Below, piece after piece: positions 15,004 through 22,380 of a DNA stretch of 64,000 bases; within the stretch, counting starts at the first letter, position 1, and every line of letters begins with the position of its first letter. The notes beneath the pieces were generated by a model. The model was not told the origin of the DNA and made no database searches. It worked only from the letters and a program-made list of their open reading frames with translations. Where the stretch lies: positions 1,426,001-1,490,000 of the forward strand of contig CBDCTC010000006.1 of NCBI GenBank assembly GCA_965222125.1, read 5' to 3'. Source of the stretch: CAZENU01 sp965222125 (GTDB lineage Bacteria; Chloroflexota; Dehalococcoidia; Lucifugimonadales; CAZENU01). The translations under genes were made by a program, and so were the position numbers.

Positions 15004-15586
15004 GTGCCCCTGTTGAGTCGGCCCGTACTGGTACGGCACTCAAAGCCCGAGATAGAGCCCGATAGGCCGGCATCGGCTTGGAAGCTCGACGAGGTCGGCC
15101 GTCGGCGCTCCAAGCTCCTGGCGGGCAGACTTCGTGACTTCAGCCCGGCCGTGATCTGGTCCAGCGAAGAGCCCAAGGCGGTCCAAACGGCGGAGATCGT
15201 CGCCGCTGCGTTCGGAGTTCCCGTCCGTACCGCGGAGGGACTGGAGGAGCACCATCGGGATGGAGTGCCGTACTTCCCCACTCAGGGCGAGTTTGAGGCT
15301 GCGGTCGAGCAGCTCTCCGAGAAGCCCGACCAGCCTGTGCTCGGGACGGAGGCGGCCGAACAAAGCCCTCCGCTGGTTCAGCGCCGCGATAGATAGGATG
15401 ATCGAAGCCGGGCAGGCGGACAACATCGTGGTAACTCACGGGACGGTGATGACGCTCTACGCGGCAGGCGTCGCCGGGGTGGAGCCGAAGCGCCTATGGC
15501 GTAGGCTGGGGACGCCTTCTTTCGTGGTGCTGGGGTTGCCCGACCCGCACGTAAGCTGCGTTGTGGAACGCGTCACCGCGATCTGA
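15004..15586 (+). pseudogene. Histidine phosphatase (phosphoglycerate mutase-like) with a one-base frameshift
   Basis: The first frame starts at a GTG one base after the GNAT stop and carries the RHSKP motif (an RHG-type phosphohistidine site) near residue 11, followed by LDEVGRRRSKLLAGRL. At about 15357, in the run CGGCCGAAC, an extra base throws the frame off. The downstream frame resumes with NKALRWFSAAIDRMIEAG and NIVVTHGTVMTLYAAG, which holds the second catalytic His of the family, and ends at 15586. Joined, the product would be about 193 residues, normal for the family. A sequencing error, recent mutation or recoding all fit; error or recent mutation is most likely. Confidence 0.75.
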
Positions 15587-15628
15587 GGACAGGCCGGGAC
15601 ACGCTGGGCCAACGGGTCCAGGCTGCGA

Positions 15629-15898
15629 TTGGACCATATGGAAGGACAGCCGCAAATCGACTTCGTCGCCGCACGCATGCCGACGCAGTTCCGCGACAAC
15701 GACGCGACGTATGTCCTGCACAACGAACCGCACACCCGCGGCGACTACGTGCAGGCCATTGCGGACGCCGGCCTATGCATCTCCACGCTTCTGGATGTTG
15801 CCGGCAAGGAGGTCCCGGGAGGCTTCGCCAGCGAGTTCCTTAGGGAGAACTTTGTGGACGTCAACTTTGCTCTGATAGTGCTCGCTCAAAAGGCATAG
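15629..15898 (+). pseudogene. C-terminal fragment of a SAM-dependent methyltransferase
   Basis: An 89-residue frame reads FRDNDATYVLHNEPHTRGDY, then VQAIADAGLCISTLLDVAGK and FVDVNFALIVLAQKA. This is the last third of a class-I methyltransferase (final strands and the closing IVLAQK strand). The SAM-binding glycine motif and the first 150 residues are absent, and the DNA before it does not continue the family. It is most likely a 5'-truncated relic; a free-standing function is unlikely. Confidence 0.55.
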
Positions 15899-16053
15899 CC
15901 ATCGAAGAATGAGACAAGAGCATGTCCCGCAAGAGAGAGCGCCACCCAGTACCACGCCGTTACTTTGCCGAGGGGCTTGGTGTATCATGGGCCCAGGCTC
16001 GGGGAACGGTGGCGCCGCATCCTCCAATGCGGCCTGGGTCAGCGAGGCGAGCG

Positions 16054-16986
16054 ATGTTCTGCTCACGATGCGGTCACGAGAACGCGGACGATGTCAGGTT
16101 CTGCGCGGAGTGCGGCGCGCCTCAGCAGGAGGATGGGCAGGAGCCGAGCCCCTACCGTCCCCTCGAGGATGCCGCCGAGTCCGAAGATCATGACGGCGCC
16201 CCGGAGCCATCGGACATCCCTCCGCGCGCCCTCGGTGAGCTGATAAGCGAGTCGTTGACCACGTATGGAAAGGCGTTTCTCCCGCTCTTCGCCTTCGCGC
16301 TCATCCCCCAGATTCCGAACATCCTGGGCGCTGCGTTGGGCTCCGGCGACTCCTTCGACGACGGTGCTTCGGTATCCTTCAATTCGGCTAACCTTGTTCT
16401 GACGCTCGTCGCCTTCCTGCTCGGCATCCCATCCGGGGCCGCGGCCGTCTTCTGCGTCGGAGATGTGCTCACGGGACGTAAAGCAGACATTGTGTCCTGC
16501 TACTCGCGCGCGTTCGGGGTCTTGCTCCCAACCGCGGTTGTCACCGTAATCGTAGCTGTGGCGCTCGTGGCCTCGGCCATCCTCATGCTCATCCTAATCG
16601 GCATTCCCCTGTTCTTCTACCTGTTGGTGATATGGTTCTTCGCGCTTCCCGTCGTCGTCATTGAGGGCAGGGATGGAATATCCGCCCTCAAGCGGAGCCG
16701 GGAGCTGACCCTGGGAAGCTGGTGGCGGCTGTTCGGCATAGGGGTCGTCTTCACGCTGCTCGCCATCGCTGCGGTGATACCGGTCGCGATCGTGCTGGGC
16801 ATAGTCTCCCTGGCCAGCGGCAATGTAGTCGAGGTCGGTTCGGGAGTGATCGCCGCCCTGCTGATTCCCTTCTTCTACGCCGGCAGTGTGCTGGTCTACG
16901 TCGACCTGCGGGTCCGGAATGAGGGCTACGGCACCCAGGAGCTCGCGGACGACCTGTCGCGCCGCCCGGATCGGATGGCGCGATGA
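16054..16986 (+). CDS. Zinc-ribbon multi-pass membrane protein
   Basis: About 310 residues starting MFCSRCGHENADDVRFCAEC, a four-cysteine double-CxxC zinc ribbon, then an acidic linker and, from about residue 60, five or six hydrophobic helices (AFLPLFAFALIPQIPN, LVLTLVAFLLGIPS, VVTVIVAVALVAS, LFGIGVVFTLLAIAA, GSGVIAALLIPFFYAG). The layout matches uncharacterised membrane proteins related to the DUF975 and glycerophosphodiesterase membrane-domain families. I chose the ATG that begins the zinc ribbon; the frame stays open 44 codons further upstream but that part is not protein-like. It overlaps the next gene by four bases (ATGA), so a three-gene operon is likely. Function unknown. Confidence 0.75.
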   Translation: MFCSRCGHENADDVRFCAECGAPQQEDGQEPSPYRPLEDAAESEDHDGAPEPSDIPPRALGELISESLTTYGKAFLPLFAFALIPQIPNILGAALGSGDSFDDGASVSFNSANLVLTLVAFLLGIPSGAAAVFCVGDVLTGRKADIVSCYSRAFGVLLPTAVVTVIVAVALVASAILMLILIGIPLFFYLLVIWFFALPVVVIEGRDGISALKRSRELTLGSWWRLFGIGVVFTLLAIAAVIPVAIVLGIVSLASGNVVEVGSGVIAALLIPFFYAGSVLVYVDLRVRNEGYGTQELADDLSRRPDRMAR

Positions 16987-17216
16987 AGGTCGCGACGTGG
17001 GCGGCGGCGATCGCGGTAGCCTGTGGGGTCGCGATACTGGCCGCCTACTGGTTCGTGTCCGTCCTGGACGCCCTGTTTGACGCGGAAGATCTCCCGATCC
17101 TCATCAAGATCGCCGTGCCGGCCATAGTGGCGGGCACCGTCGTCCTTGTGCTGGTGGCTGTGCTCCAGCGAATCCGGGACCGGAAGGACGAGGACCTCGA
17201 AGGAGTAGACTATTGA
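16983..17216 (+). CDS. Small two-helix membrane protein
   Basis: A 77-residue protein with two predicted membrane helices (AAAIAVACGVAILAAYWFV and VPAIVAGTVVLVLVAVL) and a charged C-terminus (RIRDRKDEDLEGVDY). It overlaps its neighbours by four bases on each side, so it is translationally coupled within the zinc-ribbon/YbjQ operon. I do not recognise a family. It may be an accessory subunit of the larger membrane protein or of a YbjQ assembly. Confidence 0.6.
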   Translation: MKVATWAAAIAVACGVAILAAYWFVSVLDALFDAEDLPILIKIAVPAIVAGTVVLVLVAVLQRIRDRKDEDLEGVDY

Positions 17217-17530
17217 TCGTAGTAACGACCGACGAGATTCCCGGCAGGCGGGTCGATGAGGTGCTCGGCATGGTCATGGCCAACTCGGTGCGCGCCAAGC
17301 ACCTGGGCAAAGACATCATGGCGAGCTTCCGGAACATAGCCGGCGGGGAGATCACGGAGTATACGAAGCTGATGGCAGAGTCGCGGGAGGTCGCCCTGCA
17401 GAGAATGTGCGAAAGGGCGGAGGCGATGGGCGCAAACGCCATTGTCGCCACGCGGTTCATCACAGCGGGCATAGCCTCAGGCGCGTCCGAGATACTCGTC
17501 TACGGCACGGCGGTGAAGACAAGCTCGTAG
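17213..17530 (+). CDS. YbjQ/UPF0145 family protein
   Basis: A 105-residue protein of the YbjQ (DUF74) family: opening VVTTDEIPGRRVDEVLGMV, then the diagnostic AKHLGKDIMASFRNIAGGEI and LMAESREVALQRM, ending in the strand EILVYGTAV. The family forms pentameric barrels; members are often annotated as heavy-metal-binding but their role is not settled. The start is a TTG overlapping the previous stop, giving IVVTTDEIPG at the N-terminus as in other members. It is the last gene of a tightly packed three-gene operon with membrane proteins. Confidence 0.88.
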   Translation: MIVVTTDEIPGRRVDEVLGMVMANSVRAKHLGKDIMASFRNIAGGEITEYTKLMAESREVALQRMCERAEAMGANAIVATRFITAGIASGASEILVYGTAVKTSS

Positions 17531-17586
17531 GCCGCGTCTGCGGGGCCGCGCGATTTTGGGTGGCGGGTTTGGCGCGCCTGCGGGGG

Positions 17587-17616
17587 TTGACAAAATCAAT
17601 TCCCGATCCCTAGGAT
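17587..17616 (+). promoter_or_regulatory. Possible promoter upstream of the NYN gene
   Basis: TTGACA at 17587-17592 is followed 18 bases later by TAGGAT (17611-17616, four of six matches to the consensus). It lies in a relatively A+T-rich patch about 120 bases before the NYN-domain start. A hairpin (17687-17709) falls in the predicted leader. Confidence 0.4.
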
Positions 17617-17686
17617 TATCTCCATTAGAACCCATCGGGGCGCCGCCCGGCAATACGGGTAACCGGGGTCCCGATCATCACTAACC

Positions 17687-17709
17687 CAGGGACGCGCTCA
17701 GCGTCCCTG
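17687..17709. terminator. Hairpin with a nine-bp stem
   Basis: Arms CAGGGACGC (17687-17695) and GCGTCCCTG (17701-17709) enclose a five-base loop and are followed by TATTCTT. It could terminate the YbjQ operon or be a leader structure of the NYN gene. Confidence 0.5.
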
Positions 17710-17736
17710 TATTCTTGGGAGAAGAACCTCACAAGG

Positions 17737-18362
17737 ATGTCAACTGACTCCAGCACCGAGCATCGGGTTCGCGTGATGGTCTGTGTCGACTTCTGGAACT
17801 TCCAGCTATCGATCAACGAACTGGTCAACGAGTTCAAGGTCGACTGGCGACAGATGGGACACGTGATCGCACAGAATCCTTGCGTGTCGTTGATGCAGAA
17901 GCGGTGATCGTCTACCAGGGCATGAACGTATACGGATCGTATGGGCCCAGCGACAAAGACCAGAGCCTTAGGCGATGGGCCTCGAACACGCTGGGTAGGT
18001 TCCCCGGGATACAGGTCACCATGATCCCGAGACAACACAAGCGTAAGGGGCCGATCTGCCCAGCCTGCCGTGAACAGATGACACGATGTCCGGCGTGCGG
18101 CGCGGACATGAGGGGCACCGAGGAAAAGGGTGTCGATACACGCATCGCGACCGACATGATCAAGTTGGCATGGGTAGACAGCTACGACGTCGCCGTCCTC
18201 CTGTCGTCAGATCGCGATTTTGTTCCTGTCGTGGAGTTCCTGGGCACGCGGGGGATTAAGACCATACACGGGGCGTTCCCGCCTCAGGGTTCGATGCTGA
18301 CCCAGGCATGCTGGGGTAACATCAGAGTACCGGAGGTCATGGAGCGTTTCAGACGCACTTGA
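17737..18362 (+). pseudogene. NYN-domain nuclease with nested zinc ribbon, split by a frameshift
   Basis: The first frame (ATG 17737) holds the opening strand RVRVMVCVDFWNFQLSINEL, whose Asp is the first metal ligand of NYN/PIN-like RNases. It goes out of frame at about 17878. The second frame continues VVDAEAVIVYQGMNVYGSYG, a four-Cys insert (CPAC..M.RCPACGADM), then EEKGVDTRIATDMIKLAWVD and VLLSSDRDFVPVVEFLGTRG, which carry the other acidic residues. Joined, the protein is about 208 residues and complete. NYN proteins degrade RNA; the zinc ribbon suggests a defined RNA or protein target. A one-base error or recent mutation explains the split. Confidence 0.75.
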
Positions 18363-18516
18363 TCTCCTGCTCCGGGCCTTTCCCAATTGCATCGCTTCGG
18401 CCTTTCGTTTGACATCTGCCGCCGTGCGCCGGTAGGCCTCGCGAATGGTGCCGGCCGCGACGTAGGGTGGGAACCGAGGGCTCGATGAACTGTATAGCAT
18501 TGCGATGGTCGGCATC

Positions 18517-18545
18517 TTGACATCAGAATAGCAGCGCACTATGAT
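18517..18545 (+). promoter_or_regulatory. Near-perfect promoter giving a leaderless vapBC transcript
   Basis: TTGACA (18517-18522) and TATGAT (18540-18545) are spaced by exactly 17 bases. The -10 box ends six bases before the ATG at 18552, so transcription should start at or within one or two bases of the start codon. No ribosome site is present before the ATG, as expected for a leaderless message. Confidence 0.75.
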
Positions 18546-18551
18546 GCCTGC

Positions 18552-18809
18552 ATGAGGACCACACTGACCGTGGACGACGACATTGCCGACTCCCTAAAGG
18601 AGCAGGCCCGGCTTCTGGACAAGCCGTTCAAGCAGGTCGTGAACGACGCGCTGCGCCGCGGGATGTCGCCGGCCGTGAGAGAGACCCCGGCGCCCTACAG
18701 GGTTGTCCCAATCCACAGCGGGTTCGCCCCGGGCGTCGATCCGCTGAAGCTGAACCAGCTCAACGACCAGCTCGAAGCCGAGGACTTCGCCGGGTCGAGC
18801 GCGGGGTGA
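18552..18809 (+). CDS. vapB: VapB-type ribbon-helix-helix antitoxin
   Basis: An 85-residue protein opening MRTTLTVDDDIADSLKEQAR, the N-terminal strand and first helix of a ribbon-helix-helix domain, followed by KPFKQVVNDALRRGM, the second helix. The C-terminal region (VVPIHSGFAPGVDPLKLNQL) is the toxin-wrapping tail seen in VapB proteins of this type. It represses its own promoter and neutralises VapC. It overlaps the toxin gene by four bases. The promoter's -10 box lies directly before the ATG, implying a leaderless mRNA. Confidence 0.87.
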   Translation: MRTTLTVDDDIADSLKEQARLLDKPFKQVVNDALRRGMSPAVRETPAPYRVVPIHSGFAPGVDPLKLNQLNDQLEAEDFAGSSAG

Positions 18810-19231
18810 TAGTCCCCGACCTCAACCTGCTCGTCTACGCCCACGACGGTGGGGCTCCCCATCACGACGCCGCGAGACGCTGGTGGGAAGACCTGGTCAA
18901 CGGCGTGGAGCGCATCGGCGTGCCGTGGACCGTGTCGACCGGCTTCGTACGGCTGATGACCCACCCCAGGGTGCTCAACCGCCCGGCGACCCCCGAGAGA
19001 GCGGTCGACTACGTGCGCGAGTGGTTCGGGTTCCCCCAGGTGGTGCCGATCAACCCCGGCGCCGACCATCTGACCCACCTCCGGCGGAATCTGGCCGCCG
19101 CCGGCGTCGGCGCGAACCTGGTGACCGACGCGCACATCGCCGCCGTCGCGATGGAGTACCAGGCGGAGGTCCACTCCAACGACACAGACTTCGGCCGCTT
19201 TCCCGGCCTCCGCTGGCGCAACCCCCTCTGA
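18806..19231 (+). CDS. vapC: VapC-type PIN-domain toxin
   Basis: A 141-residue PIN-domain RNase. Metal-binding acidic residues are visible in VPDLNLLVYAHD (Asp 4), in the central NRPATPERAVDYV helix region, in NLVTDAHIAAVAMEY (Asp near 117) and in VHSNDTDFGRFPGL (two Asp near 128-130). VapC toxins cleave tRNA or rRNA. Start is a GTG overlapping the vapB stop. Length and motif spacing are normal, so unlike the AbrB/PIN and HicAB modules at the left end this pair looks intact. Confidence 0.9.
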   Translation: MIVPDLNLLVYAHDGGAPHHDAARRWWEDLVNGVERIGVPWTVSTGFVRLMTHPRVLNRPATPERAVDYVREWFGFPQVVPINPGADHLTHLRRNLAAAGVGANLVTDAHIAAVAMEYQAEVHSNDTDFGRFPGLRWRNPL

Positions 19232-19340
19232 CCCGTCCGGCCGCCGGACCGCCCTCCTGTATAATTCAATTGCGGCCGGCTTCGAGCGGAGGCGCCCCAC
19301 GACGAACGCGGAGTTGACGGCGGAGGCCGCCCGGGGCGAG

Positions 19341-20324
19341 ATGGATACCGGTAACGTGATGACACATTTCGGCCGGGGCGCCCTGGCCGCTGCGTCCATA
19401 GTCTGGCTAGTAGCCGTCGCCGCCTGCTCGGCAGGCGGTCAGCGCACGCCGACCGCGGCCCCGGCCCCGGTGTCGCCGACCTCGGTCCCGCTGCCGGAGT
19501 CCGCGCTGCCCACGCCGCCGACGGCCGAGGCATCCGGCCTGCGAGTCGTGCTCGCCTCCACCGATCTGGGTGTGGGCCGTAACCGGCTCGCGTTCGGGAT
19601 AGTCGGGGGCGCCACGGGGCAGGTACGGGCGTCCGAGGCGAAGGTCCTGCTCTTCCACGTCGACACGACGACGGACCGGCCGAGGGCGTCCGGGGTCGCC
19701 GCGTTCGTCCCGTGGGCGCATGGCCGGCGGGGCGTCTTCGTGGCGAACGTCGATCTGGACGCGCCGGGACAGTGGGGCATCGTCGCCGAGATCGTGGGGG
19801 CCGACGGCGCCGTCAGGAGCGCTCAGTCCGGCGTGTTCCACGTCAAGCAGGAAGCTTCGTCGCCGGGCATCGGCCGGCCCGCGCCGGCCAGTGTCACCAG
19901 GACCTCCGCAGACATCGCGGAGTTGGCCGAGCTGACGACCTCGCCGGACCCCGACCCGGACCTCTATCTCACGACGGTCGCCGACGCCGTATCCAGCGGA
20001 ATACCCAGCGTCATCACCTTCGCGACGCCGGCCTTCTGCCGCACGGCGACCTGCGGCCCGCAGGTCGAGGTCGTCTCGGCGCTGCAGGACAGGTTCGGCG
20101 AGAGGGCCAACTTCCTGCACGTGGAAGTCTACGAGAACGCCGGCGAGATCGAGGGCGACGCGTCCAAGCTGCGGCTCGATCCGGCGATGGCCGAGTGGGG
20201 CCTGCTGACGGAGCCGTTCACATTCGTGGTCGACGGCGGCGGGCTGGTGGCCGCGAAGTTCGAGGGCTTCGTTACCGAGGGCGAGCTCGAGGCCGCCCTG
20301 ACGGCGGTGCTCGGCCAGCGATGA
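19341..20324 (+). CDS. Exported lipoprotein with thioredoxin-like domain
   Basis: About 327 residues with a lipoprotein signal (WLVAVAACSAGG) and a Pro/Thr linker. Residues about 50-165 look like an immunoglobulin-like sandwich (LRVVLASTDLGVGRNRLAFG, then WGIVAEIVGADG). The last 130 residues carry a thioredoxin-like fold with VITFATPAFCRTATCGPQVE, a Cys-x4-Cys pair where thioredoxin has CxxC, followed by FTFVVDGGGLVAAKFEGFVT. It may be a redox or metal-handling protein on the outer face of the membrane. Start ATG 19341 or 19359 is preferred over the TTG at 19314. It overlaps the next gene by four bases. Confidence 0.75.
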   Translation: MDTGNVMTHFGRGALAAASIVWLVAVAACSAGGQRTPTAAPAPVSPTSVPLPESALPTPPTAEASGLRVVLASTDLGVGRNRLAFGIVGGATGQVRASEAKVLLFHVDTTTDRPRASGVAAFVPWAHGRRGVFVANVDLDAPGQWGIVAEIVGADGAVRSAQSGVFHVKQEASSPGIGRPAPASVTRTSADIAELAELTTSPDPDPDLYLTTVADAVSSGIPSVITFATPAFCRTATCGPQVEVVSALQDRFGERANFLHVEVYENAGEIEGDASKLRLDPAMAEWGLLTEPFTFVVDGGGLVAAKFEGFVTEGELEAALTAVLGQR

Positions 20325-20878
20325 ACAAGTACCGCGCGGCCGTCGCCGCCGCAATCGTCGTCGTCGCGCTGCTCGCCTCGTCGGGGCCCGCTGCGCTGGC
20401 CAACGGCGCCGGCGCGGAGATATTCCGCGGCACGGAAGGCCCGTTCGAGCTCGTCGTGCGCGTGCAGCCGGAGGAGCCGGCGATCGGGGCGGTCCACGTG
20501 ACGTTCGAGCCGACGACCGCGGACACAGCGGAGCCGGTCGAAGACGCGGTGATCGAGGTGTTGGCGAGGGACGCGGAGGGGGCCGACCGGTACGTTGTCG
20601 TGGCCGTGAACACGCCCCAGGAGAGGCAGTACTACGACGCCAACATCACCTTCCACGAGGCCGGCGAGTGGACGCTGGTCGTCGACGTGGAGCAGGCCGG
20701 GACGGGGTCGGCGACCTTCAACGTGCCGATGACCGTTCAGCCTCAGCTCATTCCGCCGCGCGGCGTGGTCGGCACCGCGGTGTGGCTGCTCATCTGCGCG
20801 GCGCTGGTCGGGGGAGTCGCGTTCCTGTGGTACCAGTCGCGGCGGGCGCTCGGGCGGCGCGAGCGGACGGACGGCTAA
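20321..20878 (+). CDS. Exported FixH/YtkA-like membrane-anchored protein
   Basis: A 185-residue protein with a cleavable signal (AVAAAIVVVALLASSGPAAL...ANG), a beta-rich exported domain (FELVVRVQPEEPAIGAVHVT, then WTLVVDVEQAGTGSATFNV) and a C-terminal membrane helix (VWLLICAALVGGVAFLWY) with a basic tail. The fold order resembles FixH/YtkA-like domains found in proteins that bind or deliver copper, but conserved metal ligands are not evident. It is translationally coupled to the thioredoxin-like lipoprotein, so the two probably act together outside the cytoplasmic membrane. Confidence 0.65.
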   Translation: MNKYRAAVAAAIVVVALLASSGPAALANGAGAEIFRGTEGPFELVVRVQPEEPAIGAVHVTFEPTTADTAEPVEDAVIEVLARDAEGADRYVVVAVNTPQERQYYDANITFHEAGEWTLVVDVEQAGTGSATFNVPMTVQPQLIPPRGVVGTAVWLLICAALVGGVAFLWYQSRRALGRRERTDG

Positions 20879-20900
20879 AGGCGGGCGCTTTGCGGCCCGT

Positions 20901-21479
20901 TCAGAAGACGACGCCGCGTACGACGAACCCCGCGACCCAGCTCATCAGCACTGTGAGGCCGGAGGCGAACAGCCAGCCTTCGCGGCCCTGCCTAGCCGGG
21001 CCTCTGATCCAGAGATACGCGATGAAACCGCCGTGGCCGCCGGCCAGCAGCCACACCGAGAGCGCGGTGACGCCCAGCGCTAGCCCGACTATGAAGAACA
21101 CGGCGCCGGCGGCGAGGAGGGACGCCCTCGTGTAGCGCTGCGCGTCGACCTCCAGCACGCCGTACTTCTCGCCGTCGACCTCTTCGACCGCGTACCTGAC
21201 GCCGTCGCTAGCGGGGTCGAACGCGATGCCCGCCTGCTCGCACGCGGTAGCGGCGGTCTGTGTGGCGAAGTCCTCGTCCGCCTCGGGAAGGCCGCCGGAG
21301 ACCGTTCGGCTGCCGATCACGGTCGGCTTCAACCTGGTCCGCTGTGGGTGAGAGGCCTGAAGCTGCTCCAGCGCCTCGGGCGGCGCCTCGTCTCGGGTCG
21401 TGAACACGTACAGGTAGATCAAGCAACGGTCCCGCTGTGGAGTTGAGCAAGCATATCCCGGCGAGCGCCCGGATTGCAA
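20901..21479 (-). CDS. Membrane protein of unknown function
   Basis: About 170-192 residues. A soluble N-terminal half includes TRDEAPPEALEQLQASHPQR and YAVEEVDGEKYGVLEVDAQR; the C-terminal half has two or three hydrophobic helices (LLAAGAVFFIVGLALGVTAL, SVWLLAGGHGGFIAYL and ASGLTVLMSWVAGFVVRGVV). No family recognised. The start is uncertain: the frame opens with a TTG at 21479, and another TTG at 21422 (LIYLYVFTT) gives a more protein-like beginning. It converges with the FixH-like gene. Confidence 0.55.
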   Translation of the reverse strand: MQSGRSPGYACSTPQRDRCLIYLYVFTTRDEAPPEALEQLQASHPQRTRLKPTVIGSRTVSGGLPEADEDFATQTAATACEQAGIAFDPASDGVRYAVEEVDGEKYGVLEVDAQRYTRASLLAAGAVFFIVGLALGVTALSVWLLAGGHGGFIAYLWIRGPARQGREGWLFASGLTVLMSWVAGFVVRGVVF

Positions 21480-21499
21480 CGACCCGCACTCGTGCGCAA

Positions 21500-21677
21500 C
21501 TGTTCAGCGTCGATGGGGCGAATGCCCCTCCAGGCCCCCTGGATGCCCCGCCTCCGCGGGCATGACGGCAGGCTGTGTCTGCCGCCTCGCGGACATGACG
21601 ATGGGCTGTGTCTGGGGCTCCCGAGCCGCGTGTAATCGTCATTCCGGCCCCCGAGCCGGAATCCAGGGGTGGGGAGG
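21500..21677. repeat. Dispersed element of about 180 bp, copy 1
   Basis: This stretch aligns with 29353-29510. Shared landmarks in order are a TGTTCAG start, GAATGCCCCTCCAG, a palindromic CCCGC..CGCGGGCATGACGG core, and a second palindrome CATTCCGGCC...GAGCCGGAATCCAGG followed by GGTGGGGA. It lies in the gap before the VOC gene. No coding potential; the two palindromes suggest a REP/BIME-like element. The rest of the gap to 21891 holds only leader sequence, including the palindrome CTGCGGTACCGCAG near 21855. Confidence 0.8.
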
Positions 21678-21891
21678 CGGGTTGCGGAGCCGGGCGGGGT
21701 CCTCTAACGGGCCGCCGGCAAGGGTGATGAATGTCGCCCCGGACGGAGTGAGGGGCCTGGGGTCGGGTCGGAGTCGATACGCGGTCCAGTCGAGGCGACC
21801 CCGCCCCGGATCCCTCGCGTTGGTCAGGACGACAGCTCTTCCGCCGCCTGCTAAACTGCGGTACCGCAGGACGCCGAACATGGAGGGCCAC

Positions 21892-22341
21892 ATGGTCACC
21901 GGCTTCAACCACTCGGGCATAGTGGTCAGGGACATCGACAAGATGGTCTCGTTCTACCGCGACACGCTGGGGCTCAGCGTGATCCGGGAGGTCGAGAGCA
22001 TCGCGCCTCCGGAGGGCAACCACACCGGCATCCCCGGCTCCGAGCGGATGCTCGTATTCGTCGGCAAGCCGGAGGGCGAGCACGTCCTCGAGCTCGTCTA
22101 CTACAGGCAGCCGCAGAGCCCCGACGGCCACCTCGAGCGCAACCAGCTCGGGGCGTCGCACGTGTGCTTCAACGTCGACGGCCTGGCCGAGCTGCACGAG
22201 CGGCTTACGGCGGAGGGCATCGAGTTCGTGACGCCCCCGATCTACAACGATCTGCCCAACGGCGACAGGACCGGGATATGCTACTTCCGGGACCCGGAGG
22301 GCAACTGGATCGAGCTCGTCGAGCGTACGACCTCCGCCTAG
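21892..22341 (+). CDS. VOC-family (glyoxalase/dioxygenase superfamily) protein
   Basis: A 149-residue two-module VOC protein. Module 1 has FNHSGIVVRDIDKMVSFYRD (metal His near residue 7) and HVLELVYYRQP (Glu). Module 2 has ASHVCFNVDGLAELHERL (His) and YFRDPEGNWIELVE (Glu). These four positions are the usual metal ligands, so the enzyme is probably active; reactions in the family include isomerisation, epimerisation and dioxygenation. The ATG at 21892 follows GGAGGG at good spacing. It is 39 bases upstream of the hydroxypyruvate isomerase gene on the same strand, so a small operon is likely. Confidence 0.87.
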   Translation: MVTGFNHSGIVVRDIDKMVSFYRDTLGLSVIREVESIAPPEGNHTGIPGSERMLVFVGKPEGEHVLELVYYRQPQSPDGHLERNQLGASHVCFNVDGLAELHERLTAEGIEFVTPPIYNDLPNGDRTGICYFRDPEGNWIELVERTTSA

Positions 22342-22380
22342 CCGTCCAGGAGACTCGCGAACCACAGCCGGAGCAAGAGA

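Noticed and set aside
18207..18539. Minus-strand frame reading MPTIAMLYSSSSPRFPPYVA and onward
   Set aside because: The opening looks faintly like a small domain protein, but most of it overlaps the NYN gene antisense and the vapB promoter, and no family fits.
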